64,000 nucleotides of DNA from Paraburkholderia sp. (GTDB lineage Bacteria; Pseudomonadota; Gammaproteobacteria; Burkholderiales; Burkholderiaceae): positions 209,501 to 273,500 of the forward strand of contig NZ_JAPWKB010000012.1 of assembly GCF_028283785.1 (NCBI RefSeq), written 5' to 3'. This document shows positions 27,052 through 36,784 of the stretch, piece by piece. Position numbers and translations under genes: made by a program. The notes beneath the pieces were generated by a model. That model saw only the letters and a program-made list of their open reading frames with translations. It did not search any database and was not told the DNA's origin. How positions within the stretch are numbered: the first letter of the stretch is position 1; every line of letters begins with the position of its first letter.

Positions 27052-27738
27052 ATGCGACTCCTTCTGATCGAAGATGACCGCCCTATCGCACGCGGCATCC
27101 AAAGCAGCCTCGAACAAGCCGGCTTCACGGTCGACATGGTCCACGACGGCATTTTCGCCGAGCAGGCTCTCACGCAAAACCGCCACGAACTCGTGATCCT
27201 CGATCTGGGCTTGCCCGGCATCGACGGCATGACCTTGCTGTCGCGTTTCCGTCAGAGCAACCGCCACACGCCGGTCATCATCCTGACCGCGCGCGACGAA
27301 CTGAACGACCGTGTCCAAGGCCTGAATTCCGGCGCCGACGACTACATGCTGAAGCCGTTCGAACCCGCTGAACTCGAAGCGCGTATCCGTGCCGTGATGC
27401 GCCGCAGCGGGCCGCATGGCGACATGCCGCGTCCGGAAGTATCGCTGGGTGGCGTACGTCTGTCGGGCGTCGATCGCCGCATCTTCAACGACGACAAACC
27501 GCTCGAACTGTCGCCGCGTGAATTCGCGGTGCTCGAAATGCTGCTGCTGCGTCATGGCCGCGTGGTCAGCAAGGCGCAACTGCAAGATCACCTGACGCAC
27601 TTCGGCGGCGACCTCGGCGATACCGCAATCGAAGTCTACGTTCACCGCGTCCGTAAAAAGCTCGAAGCGTGCCGCGTCGAGATCGTGACGGTGCGTGGTT
27701 TCGGCTATCTGTTGCAGGAAATCCGCCAGGCCGCATAA
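27052..27738 (+). CDS. OmpR/PhoB-family response regulator
   Basis: A 228-residue two-component regulator. The receiver domain (residues about 1-115) has the acidic pair DD8-9, the phosphoacceptor Asp51 (LVILDLGLPG) and Lys102 (MLKPFEP). The C-terminal winged helix (PLELSPREFAVLEMLLLRHGRVVSK ... VEIVTVRGFGYLL) binds DNA. It is of the TctD/QseB/PmrA type. The sensor kinase gene follows on the same strand. Confidence 0.94.
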   Translation: MRLLLIEDDRPIARGIQSSLEQAGFTVDMVHDGIFAEQALTQNRHELVILDLGLPGIDGMTLLSRFRQSNRHTPVIILTARDELNDRVQGLNSGADDYMLKPFEPAELEARIRAVMRRSGPHGDMPRPEVSLGGVRLSGVDRRIFNDDKPLELSPREFAVLEMLLLRHGRVVSKAQLQDHLTHFGGDLGDTAIEVYVHRVRKKLEACRVEIVTVRGFGYLLQEIRQAA

Positions 27739-27884
27739 TTGGACCCATCGGTCCCATTTTTTCCGACCTGACGGCGCTGGGGCCGGCGTTTGCGCATCCT
27801 TCACGGATCCGCACCGCCGGCCCCAGCTATTTGCGGCGCGATTCGCCGCTCGTAATTCTTATCGCGCGCCTGTCGCGTCCGGCC

Positions 27885-29438
27885 ATGCCCCAAACGGTCG
27901 CCACCAGCCTGCGTCGCTCGTTGCTGCGTCGCCTCGCTGCTCCCCTTTCCCTGCTCGCGCTGATGAGCGGCCTGATCGCCTATTGGCTCGCGTGGCAATA
28001 CACGCAGCACGTCGTCGACCGTTCGCTGGCCGATCTGGCCACCGCGATCTCCAAGCAGATCCAGATCGCCGGTCCCGATGCGAACGTCACCGTGCCGCCG
28101 CTCGCGCAAGCCATGTTCTCCGACCCCGTCGAACATCTGGTCTACCGGATCAGCAATGGCGAAACCGAAATCGCCGGCGACCCGAAGCTGCCGCTGCGCG
28201 GTACCAGCGTCCGGCGCATGCACTACGCGTACGTATTCGAAACCGAACACGAAGGCGTGGCGGTGCGCGTCGCGCAGGTCCGCGTCGATCAGCCCACCGG
28301 CAACCCGATCGTCGTCGAAGTCGGCCAGCCGGTTCGGCACCGGTTCCGGATCGCCGCCGAATTCCTGGTCGCGATCATGATGCCGTTGCTGCTGCTGTTG
28401 CTGGCCGGCTGGGTCATCGTGTGGCGCGTGGTCAACCAGCAGTTGAATCCGCTCACCGACCTCGCGGATTCGTTGAACCGGCAAACCCACACGTCGCTGG
28501 AGCCGGTGGACGAGACGTTCGTGCCGGTCGAAATCCGGCCGCTGACGGGCGCGTTGAATGCGTTGCTGGGTCGTCTGAAAACCGCACTCGATGGTCAGCG
28601 CAAATTTATCGCAGACGCCGCGCACCAGTTGCGCACGCCGCTGACCGCAGTGAAGTTGCACGCGGAGCAAGCCCTCGTCTCGCGCGATCCACAGCAAACG
28701 CTCGCGGCCGTCCGCGAATTGCGCGCAGCCGCCGATCGCGCGGTGCGTCTGTCGAACCAGTTGCTGTCGTTGGCGCGGGCGGAACCTGGCGAACAGGCCG
28801 CGCGTTTCGTCGATGTGGATATGGCGGCGCTGGCTTTCGAAACCGGTGCGGAATGGGTGCCGCGCGCGCTCGCCGTGCACGTCGATCTCGGCTTCCAGCG
28901 TCTCGACGATCCCGCCAACGATCATCCGTTGACCGCGCGCGGCAATCCGGTGCTGCTGCACGAAGTGATCGCCAATCTGCTCGACAACGCGTTGAAGTAC
29001 GTGCCGCCGTCGCGGCTCGATGGCGGACGCATTACCGTGACCGTTTCGAAAGCCGTCATCGACGAGATCCCGAACGCGGAAATCATCGTCGAAGATAACG
29101 GCCCGGGCGTTCCGGAGTCGCAGCAGCTCGAACTGTTCAAGCGCTTCTTCCGTGGCGACGGTCAGAGCGACGGCGGCGTCGATAGCGGCGCGGGCCTGGG
29201 TCTCGCGATCGTCCACGACATCATGGTGCTGCATCGCGGCAGCGTGCATTACGAAAACGCGCCCGAAGGCGGCGCACGTTTCATCGTGCGTATTCCGCTG
29301 TCCAACGCGCAGACGCCGCGCGCGAACCGCGACGTGCGCGATCTGCGTGATTCGCGTGACTTGCGTGAACCGCGCGAGCCGAAGCAGCCTGGCGTGCAGG
29401 CAAAAAAATCGGCGCAAGATGCGCCGATCGATATGTAA
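27885..29438 (+). CDS. Two-component sensor histidine kinase (TctE/QseC-like)
   Basis: A 517-residue membrane sensor. A first membrane segment lies at residues about 20-40 and a periplasmic domain at about 41-157 resembles the sensor-kinase N-terminal domain seen in TctE. A second membrane segment is at about 160-180, followed by a HAMP-like linker, His247 in DAAHQLRTPL, and an ATPase domain with N, G1 (DNGPGVP) and G2 (GAGLGLAIV) boxes. The far C-terminus is a tail of Arg/Asp-rich repeats (RDVRDLRDSRDLREPREPK). Start 27885 is the first ATG giving the membrane segment; the true start could be a little upstream. The ligand is unknown. Confidence 0.9.
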   Translation: MPQTVATSLRRSLLRRLAAPLSLLALMSGLIAYWLAWQYTQHVVDRSLADLATAISKQIQIAGPDANVTVPPLAQAMFSDPVEHLVYRISNGETEIAGDPKLPLRGTSVRRMHYAYVFETEHEGVAVRVAQVRVDQPTGNPIVVEVGQPVRHRFRIAAEFLVAIMMPLLLLLLAGWVIVWRVVNQQLNPLTDLADSLNRQTHTSLEPVDETFVPVEIRPLTGALNALLGRLKTALDGQRKFIADAAHQLRTPLTAVKLHAEQALVSRDPQQTLAAVRELRAAADRAVRLSNQLLSLARAEPGEQAARFVDVDMAALAFETGAEWVPRALAVHVDLGFQRLDDPANDHPLTARGNPVLLHEVIANLLDNALKYVPPSRLDGGRITVTVSKAVIDEIPNAEIIVEDNGPGVPESQQLELFKRFFRGDGQSDGGVDSGAGLGLAIVHDIMVLHRGSVHYENAPEGGARFIVRIPLSNAQTPRANRDVRDLRDSRDLREPREPKQPGVQAKKSAQDAPIDM

Positions 29439-29491
29439 GCCAAGGTATTGTCGCCGGGCCGTCCCGACTCAGGAACGGTCCGCGCAACACG

Positions 29492-30016
29492 TCATTTGTT
29501 TTTCGCTTTCCTGGCCGATTTTTTGGCCGATTTCCCCGCCTTTTCCGCCTTGGCCTGTCCGGACTTTTTCTCGGGCGGCGCCAGCATCGTGCCGCGACAC
29601 TTTCGCGCGCCACACCGGCATTCGTACTCTTTCTTCAGCTTCTTCGTCTGACGCGCATCGATGACAAGGCCGTAGTCGTAAAACAGCTCCTCGCCTTCGT
29701 CGATATCGCGCAACGCGTGCACGTACACGTGACCGTCGACTTCTTCCGCTTCGCAATTCGGCGCGCACGAGTGGTTGATCCAGCGCGCGCTGTTGCCGTC
29801 GATCTTGCCGTCGATCACATGACCGTCATCGAGCGCGAAATAGAACGTGTGATTCGGTTCATCAGGATTGTGAGGATGACGGCGTAACGCTTCCTTCCAT
29901 GAAATCCGTTCGCCTTTGTATTCGATCAGGCGTTTGCCGGCAGCAATCGCTTCGACAGCAAACACGCCCTTGCCGTGCACGCCCGAACGGCGCACGACGA
30001 TCCTGCGTGAACTCAT
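29492..30016 (-). CDS. SET-domain protein-lysine methyltransferase with lysine-rich tail
   Basis: A 174-residue protein. The SET domain runs from residue about 5 to 120: GVHGKGVFA, the cofactor motif WINHSCAPNCEA (residues 79-90) and catalytic-tyrosine region GEELFYDYG. A post-SET cysteine cluster follows (Cys133, Cys135, Cys140). Residues 149-174 are a Lys/Ala-rich tail (PEKKSGQAKAEKAGKSAKK...) like those of histone-like proteins. Bacterial SET proteins methylate protein lysines; the substrate here is unknown. Start 30016 gives the conserved MSSRRIVVRRSGVHG. Confidence 0.88.
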   Translation of the reverse strand: MSSRRIVVRRSGVHGKGVFAVEAIAAGKRLIEYKGERISWKEALRRHPHNPDEPNHTFYFALDDGHVIDGKIDGNSARWINHSCAPNCEAEEVDGHVYVHALRDIDEGEELFYDYGLVIDARQTKKLKKEYECRCGARKCRGTMLAPPEKKSGQAKAEKAGKSAKKSARKAKNK

Positions 30017-30214
30017 TGACTGAATCCTTAAGAAGAACGGAAAAGAACCCGAAGACCCTGAACGACTTTGCCGCGCACATAGCAAACGCGGCGCCTTGCG
30101 GGCGCCGCGTGGGCTGCGACGCGGGTGCGCCACACATCCGGCATCGTACACGGTAGCGATGCGTTCGTTCAACCGTCAGGACGCATCGCCGCACTCATCC
30201 GTGCGGGGTTCCGT

Positions 30215-31327
30215 TCAACGCTGACCGAACGAAATATCGCCGAACAATGCCTTCTGTTCGCGCGGCTGCGAACGCCAGTATTGCGGCGGCGCTTCGACGG
30301 TTGCGCCGAGTTGCGCAGCCGCGTGCCACGGCCAGCGCGGGTTGTACAACAGCGCGCGGGCGAGCGCGATCAGATCGGCGTCGCCCGCTTCGATCAGTTG
30401 TTCCGCGTGCAGCGGATCGGTGATCAGACCGACCGCGATCGTGGTCAGTCCGGTAGCCGCTTTGACCGCGCGCGCGAACGGCACCTGATAGCCCGGTTCG
30501 AGCGGAATCTTCTGCAACGGCGACACGCCACCCGACGACACATCGATCCAGTCGCAACCGCGCTTTTTCAACTCGCCCGCGAACACCAGCGTGTCGTCGA
30601 GGGTCCAGCCGCCATCGACCCAATCGGTTGCGGACACGCGCACGCCGACCGGTTTGTCGGCGGGAAACGCGGCACGCACGATGTCGAAGATTTCGAGCGG
30701 AAAGCGCATCCGGTTTTCGATCGAGCCGCCGTATTCGTCGGTGCGCTGATTGGCGATCGGCGACAGGAACTGATGCAGCAGATAACCGTGCGCGCAATGC
30801 ACTTCGAGTGCGTCGATGCCGAGTCGCGCCGCGCGTCGCGCCGACGCCGCGAACGCCTCGCGAATCCGGTTGAGGCCCGGCGTATCGAGCGCGAGCGGCG
30901 GCTCTTCACCGGCCTTGTGCGGCGCCGCCGACGGCGCATGCGGCAACCACCCGCCCGCCGACACCGGAATCAGCTGACCGCCTTCCCACGGCGCCTGGCT
31001 CGACGCCTTGCGACCCGCGTGCGACAACTGCATCGCGACACGAATATGCGAATGCTTGCGGATCGCGGCGAGCACCGGCACCAGCGCTTCTTCCGTGGCG
31101 TCGTCCCACAGACCGAGATCGCCCGGTGTGATGCGGCCGTCAGGTTCGACAGCGGTTGCCTCGATGCACAGCAGGCCGGCGCCCGACAACGCGAGGCCGC
31201 CGAGATGGATCATGTGCCATGCGGTCGCTTCGCCGCGCTCGGCCGAATACTGGCACATCGGCGAGACAACGATACGGTTTGGAAGCGTCACGCTGCGCAG
31301 CGTGAGCGGAGAAAATAGCGCGCTCAT
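30215..31327 (-). CDS. NADH:flavin oxidoreductase, OYE family (YqjM/XenA-like)
   Basis: A 370-residue FMN enzyme with a TIM-barrel fold of the old-yellow-enzyme class. It shows SPMCQYSAERGEATAWHMIHLGGLA at the N-terminus, QLSHAGRKASS, the catalytic HCAHGYLLHQFLSPIANQRTDEYGGSIENR block and, near the end, the flavin-phosphate region VGLITDP. It should reduce activated alkenes or nitro compounds with NAD(P)H. The MCQY cysteine is typical of the YqjM/XenA subgroup. It is a single gene on the minus strand. Confidence 0.93.
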   Translation of the reverse strand: MSALFSPLTLRSVTLPNRIVVSPMCQYSAERGEATAWHMIHLGGLALSGAGLLCIEATAVEPDGRITPGDLGLWDDATEEALVPVLAAIRKHSHIRVAMQLSHAGRKASSQAPWEGGQLIPVSAGGWLPHAPSAAPHKAGEEPPLALDTPGLNRIREAFAASARRAARLGIDALEVHCAHGYLLHQFLSPIANQRTDEYGGSIENRMRFPLEIFDIVRAAFPADKPVGVRVSATDWVDGGWTLDDTLVFAGELKKRGCDWIDVSSGGVSPLQKIPLEPGYQVPFARAVKAATGLTTIAVGLITDPLHAEQLIEAGDADLIALARALLYNPRWPWHAAAQLGATVEAPPQYWRSQPREQKALFGDISFGQR

Positions 31328-31438
31328 GGGTCTCGCCCTGGATGACGGAAAGAGCGAACGAGGATAGCACCGGGCCCGAAATGATGCTGGTAGCGCGCGC
31401 CACGCAGACGGCGCGGCACACGTTTTAATCGACGATTG

Positions 31439-32149
31439 TCAGCGGGTGTCGACGTGATCGAGCCATTCGCCGAATGCTGCACGTGCACAGGTTTCGAGCG
31501 ACGGCGCCAGGCGTGCGGTATCGGCGCGCAATGCGCAAATATCGACACCGTGTTCGTCGAGTTCGGCAGCGTTCGCGATCAGCCACGGTTCGAAGCGATC
31601 GGCGCGAATCTCCGGATGACATTGCACGCCGAGCACGTGCGCGCCCCACGAAAACGCCTGGTTTTCGCAAGTGGGCGTGGCGGCCAGATGCGTCGCGCCG
31701 GGCGGCAGATCGAAGGTATCGCCGTGCCAGTGCAGCATCGACGTATTCGCGCCGTCGAGATGGTGCAACGGCGATGCGCGTCCGGCGTCGGTCAACGTGA
31801 GCGGCGACCAGCCGAGTTCCGTCTGCTTCGCGCGATACACGCGCGCGCCGAGCACGCGCGCGATCAACTGCGCGCCGAGGCAGATGCCGAGCGTCGGCAA
31901 GCCCGTGGCGATGCGTTTTTCGATCAGCGAAAGTAATGGCGCGAGCGTCGGATAACGGGCGTCGTCAGTCGCGGAAATCGGACCGCCGAGCACCACCATC
32001 AACGAGGCGGCAGCTGGGTCCGGCGCATCGACGCGGCCAAGCCCGACGTCGAGATAACGAACCAGTTGCCCGCGGTCACCGAGCACGCGTTCGAGACTGC
32101 CCAGATCTTCGAAGTGCACATGACGAATGGCCAGAACTTCGCGATTCAT
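31439..32149 (-). CDS. Class I glutamine amidotransferase (GMP synthase-like domain)
   Basis: A 236-residue stand-alone amidotransferase with nucleophile Cys in LPTLGICLGAQLIARVLGA and the His-Glu pair in HVLGVQCHPEIRADRF. Proteins of this class (often annotated 'glutamine amidotransferase' or YfeJ-like) hydrolyse glutamine or gamma-glutamyl compounds. The partner or substrate is unknown. Start 32149 gives MNREVLAIRHVHFEDLGSLE; the upstream extension is not family-like. Confidence 0.88.
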   Translation of the reverse strand: MNREVLAIRHVHFEDLGSLERVLGDRGQLVRYLDVGLGRVDAPDPAAASLMVVLGGPISATDDARYPTLAPLLSLIEKRIATGLPTLGICLGAQLIARVLGARVYRAKQTELGWSPLTLTDAGRASPLHHLDGANTSMLHWHGDTFDLPPGATHLAATPTCENQAFSWGAHVLGVQCHPEIRADRFEPWLIANAAELDEHGVDICALRADTARLAPSLETCARAAFGEWLDHVDTR

Positions 32150-32350
32150 CGGCAGGCCCCGCAAATTGACACGCAGATTGACGGACAGGCGGCATCCCGT
32201 GCATTCGACAACCGGAATTCGACGCGCTGGACAGCCGGACGTCGGGCACCGAAATTCGGGCGCGACCGGCTTGCAGTGTAGCGGAACGTCGTCGACCGCG
32301 CGCAATACGCAGCCGACGACCGATCAACGCTGTAGACCCCTTCCTGATGC

Positions 32351-32989
32351 TTATTGCGCGAACACTTTCCAGACTTTCTTCTGCGTCGCGATGTCGGCCG
32401 TTTCGTGGACCGAGCAATCGAGGCGCACGTCGGTGTCCGCCATCTTCAGTTCGAGCAGCGCGCAGTGATGCGGCGTCTTTTTCGGATTCTTGCTCGGCTG
32501 GAAATGCGTGCAGGTCAGACACATCCGGTGCGGCGGAATCTGCTCTTGTGTTTCCAGCTGACGGATGGTCTTCAGCAGCGTGCGATAAAACGCCGATTGC
32601 TCGTCGTTCGGCAACGTGCCGACGGCCTTCGCGAGAAAATCAGGCCACGTGGCAGCGCGCTTTGCGGCGGTGCGGCCACGTGCGGTCAGACGAACCGCCA
32701 GTGCGCGACCATCGTCGAGTGCGCGACGCTTTTCGACCAGACCCTTGCCTTCGAGCGTGCTGACGGCATCGCTGGTGGTGGCTGCGGTGAGCGCCGTTTC
32801 GCGAGCAATTTCGCCCAGACGCATCGGGCCTTTGCGTTGCATCAGCAGCACGAGAATTTCGCCCTGCGTCGGCGTCAGGCCTGCGCCCTCCGCCCATTCC
32901 CATGCCTGGCTGCGCATTGCAGTACTCAGCCGCAACAGGCTGTGGGTAACTCGCCCGGTTGCCTGCTCTCCGTAAACGCCTTCGCTCAT
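32351..32989 (-). CDS. MarR-family regulator with C-terminal Cys/His cluster
   Basis: A 212-residue MarR-type winged-helix protein (HTH region LTPTQGEILVLLMQRKGPMRLGEIARETALTAATTSDAVSTLEGKGLV). Unlike most MarR proteins it carries about 60 extra residues with Cys157, Cys160, His162, His174, His175, Cys176, Cys192 and His195 (MCLTCTHFQP ... PHHCALL ... RLDCSVH). That pattern suggests a bound metal or Fe-S cluster, or a redox switch. It stands alone, with no obvious divergent target. Confidence 0.88.
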   Translation of the reverse strand: MSEGVYGEQATGRVTHSLLRLSTAMRSQAWEWAEGAGLTPTQGEILVLLMQRKGPMRLGEIARETALTAATTSDAVSTLEGKGLVEKRRALDDGRALAVRLTARGRTAAKRAATWPDFLAKAVGTLPNDEQSAFYRTLLKTIRQLETQEQIPPHRMCLTCTHFQPSKNPKKTPHHCALLELKMADTDVRLDCSVHETADIATQKKVWKVFAQ

Positions 32990-33285
32990 AATCTTTCGTT
33001 GGTTATTGACAGCTCGCGCTGCCTAGCCGGCCGTTCAGCGCCAATACGCCGCCGACCTTGTGGGGGAGCCAGTTCCATCGTGTGGAAAAGGCCAGTTCTA
33101 CTCTCACGACAATTGATCGTCTTGCATGCAAACATACGCATGCGGCCATTCAAACGCCTTGCAACAGCCGGCATGCGCGCTGACTCAACGCATTGCCGGT
33201 GCGCCCTCGCCAAGGCGTGCAGCGACGAAAACCGACATTCTATGCGAGAGCGGGAAATCGTACAGCTTAGTTATCCCATTCAAGC

Positions 33286-33464
33286 TGTGGATAACCGGTG
33301 CAAAACTGGGTGAATTGAAGTGCTGTCCATTCTTTACGCCGGTTTGTAGCGATTCGTGCAGCCCGTTCGAGGTTCACGGCAACGCGCGTCGAAGCGCCGT
33401 CAATCCCCAGCCTTATGGTTTTCCTAGCACTTTGACTTTGCAAGGAATTATTCAGTTGTCCACA
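33286..33464. other. pair of DnaA-box-like sequences in a gene-free gap
   Basis: The 32990-33550 gap holds no gene. It contains a perfect DnaA box (TGTGGATAA, 33286-33294) and an 8/9 match (TTGTCCACA, 33456-33464). Two boxes in 180 bp, 3.5 kb from the main origin candidate, may be an accessory DnaA-binding site or chance. Confidence 0.4.
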
Positions 33465-33550
33465 GGCGCATGCAACGCGCGATGCAGACCGCTATCCGTG
33501 TATACGTAATCTTTTGAAAAGAATTAAGGGCTACGAGCGAGAAAAAGAAA

Positions 33551-33578
33551 GATAAAAAAAACCCGCACAAGGCGGGTT
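33551..33578 (-). terminator. intrinsic terminator after ybdK
   Basis: On the minus strand AACCCGC (revcomp of 33572-33578) pairs across a five-base loop with GCGGGTT (revcomp of 33560-33566) and is followed by a run of seven T. It lies about 95 bp beyond the ybdK stop. Confidence 0.75.
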
Positions 33579-33672
33579 GTTTCGACGCAGGTGATGCAAA
33601 ACGCATGTGACGCCTATTTTTTGGGCAATCGTTCTCAATGCAGTGCGCTTGAGCAGGCTAAGCGCGCCGACG

Positions 33673-34788
33673 TCATGCGCGCCATTGCAGGCATTGCTGA
33701 CGGACGGCTTCGTGCAGCGACTTTTCCTGATCGACGACACCGCGCAACCATGTCGCGTCGTTGACCTGACTACGCGCGATCGCGCCGATCTCCGCGAGCG
33801 CCTGACCCGATCCCAACGCGTCCGCGTGCGGCGCAATCCGGTCGAGCGTTTCGAGAATGTCTTCCGAAATGGTTTTGCGTTCGCCCGATTGGGGATCGAT
33901 ACACGTCCCGGCGAGGCCGAAACGGCACGCTTCGAAACGGTTGAACGTGTAGACGAGGTAATCGTCTTCTTTTGGCATCAGCGGTTTGTCGAGCAGCAGA
34001 TGGCGAGCGAGCGTCTGGATGTAACACGCAATCGCGGCCGCGCGATCCACCGACAGCGGCGTATCCATCACGCGCACTTCGATCGTGCCGAAACCCGGCT
34101 TCGGACGGATGTCCCAGTAAAAATCTTTCATGCTGTTGACCACGCCCGTGTGAACCATCTTCGAAAAATATTCTTCGAAGCTGTCCCACGTCAAAACGAA
34201 CGGCGCGCGTCCCGACAACGGAAAAGCAAACACCGAATTCAAACGCGCCGAATGAAAACCGGTATCGACGCCCTGCACGAACGGCGACGACGCCGACAAC
34301 GCGATGAAGTGCGGAATGAAGCGCGACATCGAGTGCAGCAAAAACAGCGCGCTGTCCGAATCCGGACAACCGATGTGAACGTGCTGCCCGAACACCGTGA
34401 ACTGCTTCGCGAGATAGCCGTACAACTCGGACAGATACTGAAAACGCGGCGTATCGACGATCTGCCGTTCGCTCCATTGCTGAAACGCGTGCGTGCCGCC
34501 GCCGCACAAGCCCACGTTAAGACGATCGGCGGCAGCGACCAGCGTGTCGCGGATCGCGCGAAGATCCGTGACGGCCTGCTCGTGCGTCGTGCAGATGCCA
34601 GTGGACAACTCGATCATGCTTTCGGTGATTTCCGGCGTGATATTGCCTGGAATCTCCTGGTCCTTGATCAACCGCATGAGATCGCTGCCGGCTTTGGTCA
34701 GATCGTAATCGTGTGTGTTGACGATCTGCATTTCGAGTTCGACGCCGAATGTGAACGGCTTCGAATCGATGAAGGGTTCGAGCGACAT
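33673..34788 (-). CDS. ybdK: YbdK-family carboxylate-amine ligase (GCS2 type)
   Basis: A 371-residue member of the glutamate-cysteine ligase type 2 family, which joins a carboxylate to an amine with ATP; E. coli YbdK has weak gamma-glutamylcysteine ligase activity. Family marks are [13 protein letters not shown] at the N-terminus, the [13 protein letters not shown] metal-site region and [22 protein letters not shown]. The window also has a true gshA (60536-62152), so this is not the sole source of glutathione precursor. It ends at a clear terminator. Confidence 0.92.
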   Translation of the reverse strand: MSLEPFIDSKPFTFGVELEMQIVNTHDYDLTKAGSDLMRLIKDQEIPGNITPEITESMIELSTGICTTHEQAVTDLRAIRDTLVAAADRLNVGLCGGGTHAFQQWSERQIVDTPRFQYLSELYGYLAKQFTVFGQHVHIGCPDSDSALFLLHSMSRFIPHFIALSASSPFVQGVDTGFHSARLNSVFAFPLSGRAPFVLTWDSFEEYFSKMVHTGVVNSMKDFYWDIRPKPGFGTIEVRVMDTPLSVDRAAAIACYIQTLARHLLLDKPLMPKEDDYLVYTFNRFEACRFGLAGTCIDPQSGERKTISEDILETLDRIAPHADALGSGQALAEIGAIARSQVNDATWLRGVVDQEKSLHEAVRQQCLQWRA

Positions 34789-34949
34789 GGTGTCCCCTGA
34801 TCGGTGTCGAGTCAGCGACGGGCATCGTGCGAAATTCGCCCAGCCGCTGCATCGATCGAAAATTAGCTGCGAAAGCTGCGCGACACTCGCCGCGCAAGCC
34901 CTGAAAAACCGTGCGCAATCTTTGCGCCGCTACGGGCACTGACGCCCAA

Positions 34950-36155
34950 TCATTCCTCGCGACGCTCGCCGACCAGCGCAAGACTGCGATACACGAGCCA
35001 CGGTCCGAGAATCTGCAACACGACAATCGAACACATCACGACCGCGCGCAGCATCGGATCGAAATTCGGATACAGCTCATAGGTATCGTCGACCAGTAAC
35101 CACGCGAGCGCGGACATCGGCGATAACGATAAACCCAGCGCGACACCCTGCTTCCAGTCGAGTCCGCTCGGTTTTGCAAATGCCATCACGCCGACCAGCT
35201 TGCCGATAAAACGCGCGACGATCAGCCCGAGCGCGACGACGCCGCCCAAAGCAATGTCTTTCCATTCGAACGACGTCAGCGTCAGCACGAACAGAATCAC
35301 CGTCAGCAACCAGCCGGCCGTGCCGAAATGCTGCGGCCACAACTGCGGCCGCGCTTCCAGATTTTTCACGATGATGCCGGCGGCAAGCAGGCTGAGAATC
35401 GTCGACAGCTTCAACAGATGCGCAACCGCGACCGCCAGCATCACGAGACCGAACAGCGCGACGAACGAATGCTCGTCGGCCATGTTCATCCGGCGGTAGA
35501 AAAACGTGCAGGCCCGCGCGAGTCCATAGGCGAGCACCAGCGACCCGATCAGCAGATACAAAGGTTGCAGGATCGTCGCGAATACGTTGCCGTACACCTC
35601 TTGATGCAACCAGCTCGACACCAGTTTTTCGATCACCACCGCGTACATGCTGTTCAGCGCGGTCAAGGTCATCAGACGTTGCGTGACCTGGCCTTCGGCG
35701 CGCAGTTCGGTCTTGAGCTGGATCACCATCGCGGGCGAGGTCGCCATCGCGATTGCGGCGAGCACCATCGCGACCATCAACGACACGTTCAGGAACAGGC
35801 ACACGCCGAGCACCAGCGCGAATGTCAGCGTCGATTCAGCGAGGCTCGACAGAATCAACCACGGATTACGACGGATCCAGCGCAAATCGAGCCGGCTTCC
35901 GAGTTCGAACAGCAACAGACCGAGCGCGACGTCGAGCAACGGACGCGCGGCATCGGCCGATTGCGCGTCGATCACGCCGAAACCCGCCGATCCGGCAATC
36001 AGCCCGATCACTGCATAACCGGAAATACGTGGCAACCGCCACGCCCGATAACACAACTCGCCACATAAACCCGCAGCCAGCAGCGCGAGGCCGGCCCAGA
36101 AAATCGCATCGGGCGTGAGCGGCCACGCAGGAAAAAACGAAAACGCCGACTTCAT
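34950..36155 (-). CDS. CPA2-family cation:proton antiporter
   Basis: A 401-residue integral membrane protein with about 12 hydrophobic segments and the CPA2 pattern (RLPRISGYAVIGLIAGSAGFG, LLDVALGLLLFELGSRLDLRWIRRNPW, ATSPAMVIQLKTELRAEGQVTQRLMTLTALNS). It has no C-terminal TrkA/RCK domain, unlike KefB or KefC. It probably exchanges Na+ or K+ for H+. It is the last gene left of the origin candidate and reads away from it. Confidence 0.9.
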   Translation of the reverse strand: MKSAFSFFPAWPLTPDAIFWAGLALLAAGLCGELCYRAWRLPRISGYAVIGLIAGSAGFGVIDAQSADAARPLLDVALGLLLFELGSRLDLRWIRRNPWLILSSLAESTLTFALVLGVCLFLNVSLMVAMVLAAIAMATSPAMVIQLKTELRAEGQVTQRLMTLTALNSMYAVVIEKLVSSWLHQEVYGNVFATILQPLYLLIGSLVLAYGLARACTFFYRRMNMADEHSFVALFGLVMLAVAVAHLLKLSTILSLLAAGIIVKNLEARPQLWPQHFGTAGWLLTVILFVLTLTSFEWKDIALGGVVALGLIVARFIGKLVGVMAFAKPSGLDWKQGVALGLSLSPMSALAWLLVDDTYELYPNFDPMLRAVVMCSIVVLQILGPWLVYRSLALVGERREE

Positions 36156-36784
36156 CGTGATGGGTTCTCCTTAGCAGCAACCGTCAGACGACGTGAACCG
36201 GCCAACCAGCCGGCGAGGCTCAACCAGAAGCGCAAGGGATCGTCGGGATCGCTTCGCGCCGACCGGCGTTGCAAGTGTCAATGATCGGGTGAAGACGGAA
36301 CGCGCGCCGCGTAGTGCAAGCGACGACGCCGTATGTGCTGCCGCAGCAAAGCTGCGCGGCACGAATGAAAAGAACGCCGTCGACCTGTGAGTCAGATTCT
36401 GTTGGAGCGGCACCGTTCCGTTGATGCGTCGGACGCTTGATGCGAGGCCCGACGCGGAAAGAACGGCGATTGTGCCATAGCTTTTTAACACGGGACGTAA
36501 AACACACGATCACGCCGGTAAAGCGGTAAAAAACGGTACTAACTTCGGATTGGGCGGAAAAATCGTCCGTTTGACCGTGCGTTGGCCCACGTCCGGATGG
36601 GTCGCAAGAGTGCGATGAGATCGCTGCAATCCCCGAGCCAGTAGGCGCGTGCCGGTTTTACGCGGTTTGCGTGACGCGCCTGGGACATTCGACGTGTTGG
36701 GAATCTAGAGCGTAGCGACAACGTCTACGACTCAGCCAAAGTCCTTCTGCCCGACTTTTTCCCGCTCCGGTGAGTGCGCCACTA

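Noticed and set aside
36171..36491. Possible 106-codon gene on the minus strand upstream of the CPA2 antiporter
   Set aside because: No ribosome binding site, no hydrophobic or domain pattern and unusual composition; it lies in the gap that also holds the origin candidate.
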